DNA of 64,000 nucleotides, from the NCBI RefSeq assembly GCF_036373705.1, contig NC_089867.1:8744001-8808000 (forward strand). The letters run 5' to 3'. The DNA is from Amia ocellicauda. Taxonomy: Eukaryota > Chordata > Actinopteri > Amiiformes > Amiidae. Position 1 is the stretch's first letter; each line of letters begins with the position of its first letter. Shown here in pieces: positions 45,964 through 64,000 of the stretch. The translations under genes were made by a program, and so were the position numbers. The notes under the pieces were generated by a model that saw only the letters and a list, made by a program, of their open reading frames with translations, was not told the DNA's origin and made no database searches.

Positions 45964-46346
45964 TCTGCATAACGCCGATGCATCTAACATGTGTTAGTGG
46001 CAATTTTATAGTTACTTTGATCCCTAACAACACACTAATTTCAGTGTAACATTTCATAACTAATACATCTAATTTCGTTGTAATGCTGAAAAATATGATG
46101 ATGTTTAACTCATTTGGATGACAGGGTATTTGAAGCACTTGTCAAATCAACATGTTTTAGTTAATACTAGAATGACATTCGTTTGATTAAACACGTGCTT
46201 TTACGTATATTGCAATACTCGTGGAACTCTTAAGTATATTCGAGATAATATTATTCGAAATGTTGGTTTATCTTGCGACATGACATGTGCAAACAATATA
46301 TCTGAGCAGCTTTCCTAGACGTGCACACGTCACAGAAACACTCTGG

Positions 46347-46538
46347 TCGCGTTCGTGTAGCGCAGATGTCCGCAGTTCTGCGCGGATCTGCACTGCTCCG
46401 CCAATGACATCGGTGGAATTCTGCAGCTCTGTGCAGAACTGCGGACATCTGCACATATCTGCGCTTTGGTTGTGATATAATTGGTTCAAATGAGCAAATC
46501 TGCGCACAACTGCGGAAACCTGCGCTAGACGAACGCGA
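46347..46538. repeat. GC-rich palindromic repeat, copy 2 (nested)
   Basis: The outer arms, TCGCGTTCGTGTAGCGCAG and an inverted copy ending CTAGACGAACGCGA, match over 37 bases with four differences. Inside lies a further inverted arm (TGCAGAACTGCGGACATCTG), so the copy has three arm-like segments and is longer (192 bp) than copy 1 at 31.8 kb. It lies about 370 bp before the TENT4A ATG, directly upstream of the likely promoter. Family unknown. Confidence 0.75.
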
Positions 46539-46907
46539 GGGCAAGGACAGAACAATTTCACTTCCCAGATTTCAAACGCAGAGGTTTGCTCCAGGACGCG
46601 TCGACGCCTGCGCCTGCGCGTAGCCTAGACCAGGGGGTGGGTTCAGGCCGAGAGTTTAAAATCCAACACGCATGCGCACTACAGGTTTGGGTTCAAGAGA
46701 AGGCGCCATATTGGATCGCTGTAGTGTTTCACAGTTTAGAGTCTTTAGGATTAGCAGTCCCCGGTTCCCTTTGGGTTTTAGCGCTTACTTTCTGGGTTTA
46801 TTTTTTTAAATGGGGTTGACTCGCGAACGCTAAAGGACCCTGCACGCGTGGATTTTAACAGACAAAGGGGATTTGGAGAAGAAAGGGGTTGTTGAAACAG
46901 AAGTTGA
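46539..46907 (+). promoter_or_regulatory. TENT4A: TENT4A promoter and 5' UTR
   Basis: This is a GC- and CpG-richer stretch with repeated CGCCTGCGC units (about 46605-46620), an NRF1-like CACGCATGCGCA (46667-46678) and GCGCCATATTGG at 46703-46714. The last matches the YY1 site often found at or just after the start of TATA-less genes. Transcription therefore probably starts near 46.70 kb, giving a 5' UTR of about 0.2 kb. There is no TATA box. Confidence 0.55.
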
Positions 46908-62212
<15,305 letters not shown>

Positions 62213-64000
62213 GGTTGCCTCCCCATCTTGAAGCTGGAGTTAAGTGACCTGCAATTTTTACAGTTGCCAGACAGTGGAAAAAGACCAGCATTCAATACTT
62301 CAGCCTGTAGGTAGTAACACTACGAATCTGCAGCTGTTTCTTTGCATGTTTCCTGTACGATGGTCAGAAACCCATCTTGCAGATAATATTGTTCAGTGCT
62401 GAATCTGTGAAGACTTGTTTGGATGTAAATGTTTTGTTTTGTTCAGTGTTATGTTTCTTTTTGTTAGTTTTTTACATTTGTTTTTGCTTTGCTTGGGTTT
62501 TCGGCCCCGTTTCATCACCTAGTGCTGGAAGTGGCTCTTTTTCAAGACTTGCCAGAGCTCAGAAGCAACTTTGCTTGAACCGGTTACAGAGGAGTGGCAA
62601 GTTTGCAAATGCAGCCCTCCTTTCAGCGATGGCCTGGCCCAAAACTACCGACAGAGCTGCCTCCTTTTTTTCATATCCATAGTAAACATTTTACAATGTA
62701 CAAAAGTAACAAATTGTTTATCATTTGTGCAATAACTTTTTTCAGAAATTGGTTTTATTTAAGTGTGTAATAGGGATGTTTTAAGTTATATTGTTTTGGT
62801 TTTATTTTGTTTGTTTTTGTTCAATCTTTTTTTTCTCCTTCAAGTTTACAAATCCTTTCCCGGGTTGCGTTCTTTGCAGGTCTGTTTTAAATTGAGCTGT
62901 GCGTTGTTGAAAACTGTAATAGGACTCCCCTTTTAATGATGGGTAAACCAGAGGCAAACTGAGACCTGAAAGCCTGTCCCACAACTCCCACAGAAATGGC
63001 TTGAGGGCTGTTCCTCACCAGGTGGAGCTGTTGCGAAAGGAATGTTGCACCACACGCTCGAACTGCTAAAATGAATGTCTTTTGACCCAGTTTTAAGAAA
63101 AGCCCTGGTTTGATTTTTTTTCTTTTTTTATTGAATTAAAAATGTTCCCATTTGTGTCTCTCTCTCTCTCTCTCTCCCCCGTGCTGTCGGTTTTTATTTA
63201 TTTATTCTTTTGTGGTGATGCACCTGTCCCATCCTGATGGTCAATTCATTTGGGGAATCTGTTGGTTTCCCCTGAAGCGATCCTCACAAATCGCACTTGT
63301 GCTAACCCCTCTGTTTCTCTAGTCCTCTGAGAATAGGCCAGCCCCGTTTGGTTATTTTCTTTCTTGGTGGATTATCAGAGCTCTCTTAGCTCGACCACTG
63401 AGTTTCAAGATCGATGCTATGGTTAAAAATCTAGTGTTTTTTGTTTTTTATTTATTTAGTTTTAAGAAACAGAGGAAAAGGGGAGTCTATTGAAGGTAGA
63501 GAATCGGTAGTAGATTTAAATCAGTGTTAATTTATGTAACCTGTGTTTATGCAAGGTGCCCCAAGAAAGCATTTGCTCCATGGGTGCCCACTTTATCAGA
63601 ATGTGGAGAAAGGAATTATTTTTGATTCCATTCTGGAATCTGTATAGCAGTATGCATTCGTTCTGTTAAGAGCAACACATTCGAAACAAACAAAAAAAAA
63701 CTACAAAAAAAAACAACTGAAAAAAAATAGAAAAAAACACACAAAAAAAATACCAAGTACTTCCATTGCTGTATGCATTGCCTGAAGTATTTTTTTACAG
63801 TATTGCATCGTGGTGCAGCAAATATATGGCGCACAAACTGTATTGCTGTCACTTAAACGTTACTGATGCATACAGGTATACTATGCAAGTGGATTTTTTT
63901 TTTTCTCTTCTCCTCTCCTCGTGACAACCACTGCTCGTGAGCTTTTCAAACTAAGGTTATTGCCTGACCCGAGTCTGAAAAGCACCATGGTTGTCCCAAC
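62213..64000 (+). other. TENT4A: TENT4A 3' UTR (to window end)
   Basis: This T-rich noncoding sequence follows the TAA. There is no AATAAA before the window edge; one ATTAAA lies near 63135. A TC repeat is at 63156-63175 and A-runs lie at 63690-63750. The 3' UTR therefore probably extends beyond the window. Confidence 0.65.
63156..63175 (+). repeat. (TC)n repeat in TENT4A 3' UTR
   Basis: A short TC run ends in CCCCC, about 0.95 kb after the stop codon, and is pyrimidine-only. Confidence 0.85.

Larger units (their letters stand above)
42038..46346. other. Intergenic region between SRD5A1 and TENT4A
   Basis: AT-rich DNA with pyrimidine-rich tracts (about 43141-43165), scattered A/T runs and a GT repeat at 45871-45892. 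No gene, transposase or structured RNA was recognised. Frames of 60-90 codons here show no family features. Confidence 0.6.

Noticed and set aside
46703..46714. CCATATTGG as a serum-response CArG box
   Set aside because: The spacing is one base short of CC(A/T)6GG; a YY1 site fits better.

Overview
The window is vertebrate nuclear DNA, almost certainly from a ray-finned fish. It is AT-rich, with introns bounded by GT..AG sites. It is littered with microsatellites and fish-type DNA transposons (three Tc1-like elements, two hAT-like remnants). Four protein-coding genes lie in the order UBE2QL1(+) - NSUN2(-) - SRD5A1(+) - TENT4A(+), the same order and orientation that I recall for human chromosome 5p15.31, so this is a conserved synteny block. 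Species cannot be read from the sequence. The human-like order and roughly 2-4 kb introns would suit an early-diverging ray-finned lineage, but that is a guess.

Layout: 1-4005 is the end of the UBE2QL1 intron; its last coding exon is 4006-4137, followed by a probable long 3' UTR to about 7.4 kb. From 7.4 to 16.6 kb is intergenic DNA with no recognisable gene, but with a few short signals, including an exon-like open stretch near 10.7 kb. NSUN2 (tRNA/mRNA cytosine-C5 methyltransferase) runs leftward from 31378 to 17096; all 19 coding exons could be joined in frame to give 769 residues. A roughly 1.1 kb divergent promoter region separates it from SRD5A1 (steroid 5-alpha-reductase), which has 5 exons and 265 residues. 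An intergenic stretch from 39.6 to 46.3 kb carries transposon debris. TENT4A (non-canonical poly(A) polymerase) follows, with 13 exons and 807 residues, and its 3' UTR runs off the window end.

Mobile DNA: a Tc1-like element with one in-frame stop lies in an NSUN2 intron. A structurally intact Tc1-like element lies in the last intron of SRD5A1, and an internally deleted one downstream of SRD5A1. Two hAT-like non-autonomous elements lie just after the SRD5A1 stop codon and in TENT4A intron 6. The most unexplained element is a GC-rich palindromic repeat present twice, once in the NSUN2/SRD5A1 promoter interval and once just upstream of the TENT4A promoter.

The genes do not form an operon-like system; they act in separate pathways (ubiquitin conjugation, RNA methylation, steroid reduction, RNA tailing). 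I found no convincing new multi-gene system here. All names rest on protein features I recognise; nothing was searched.
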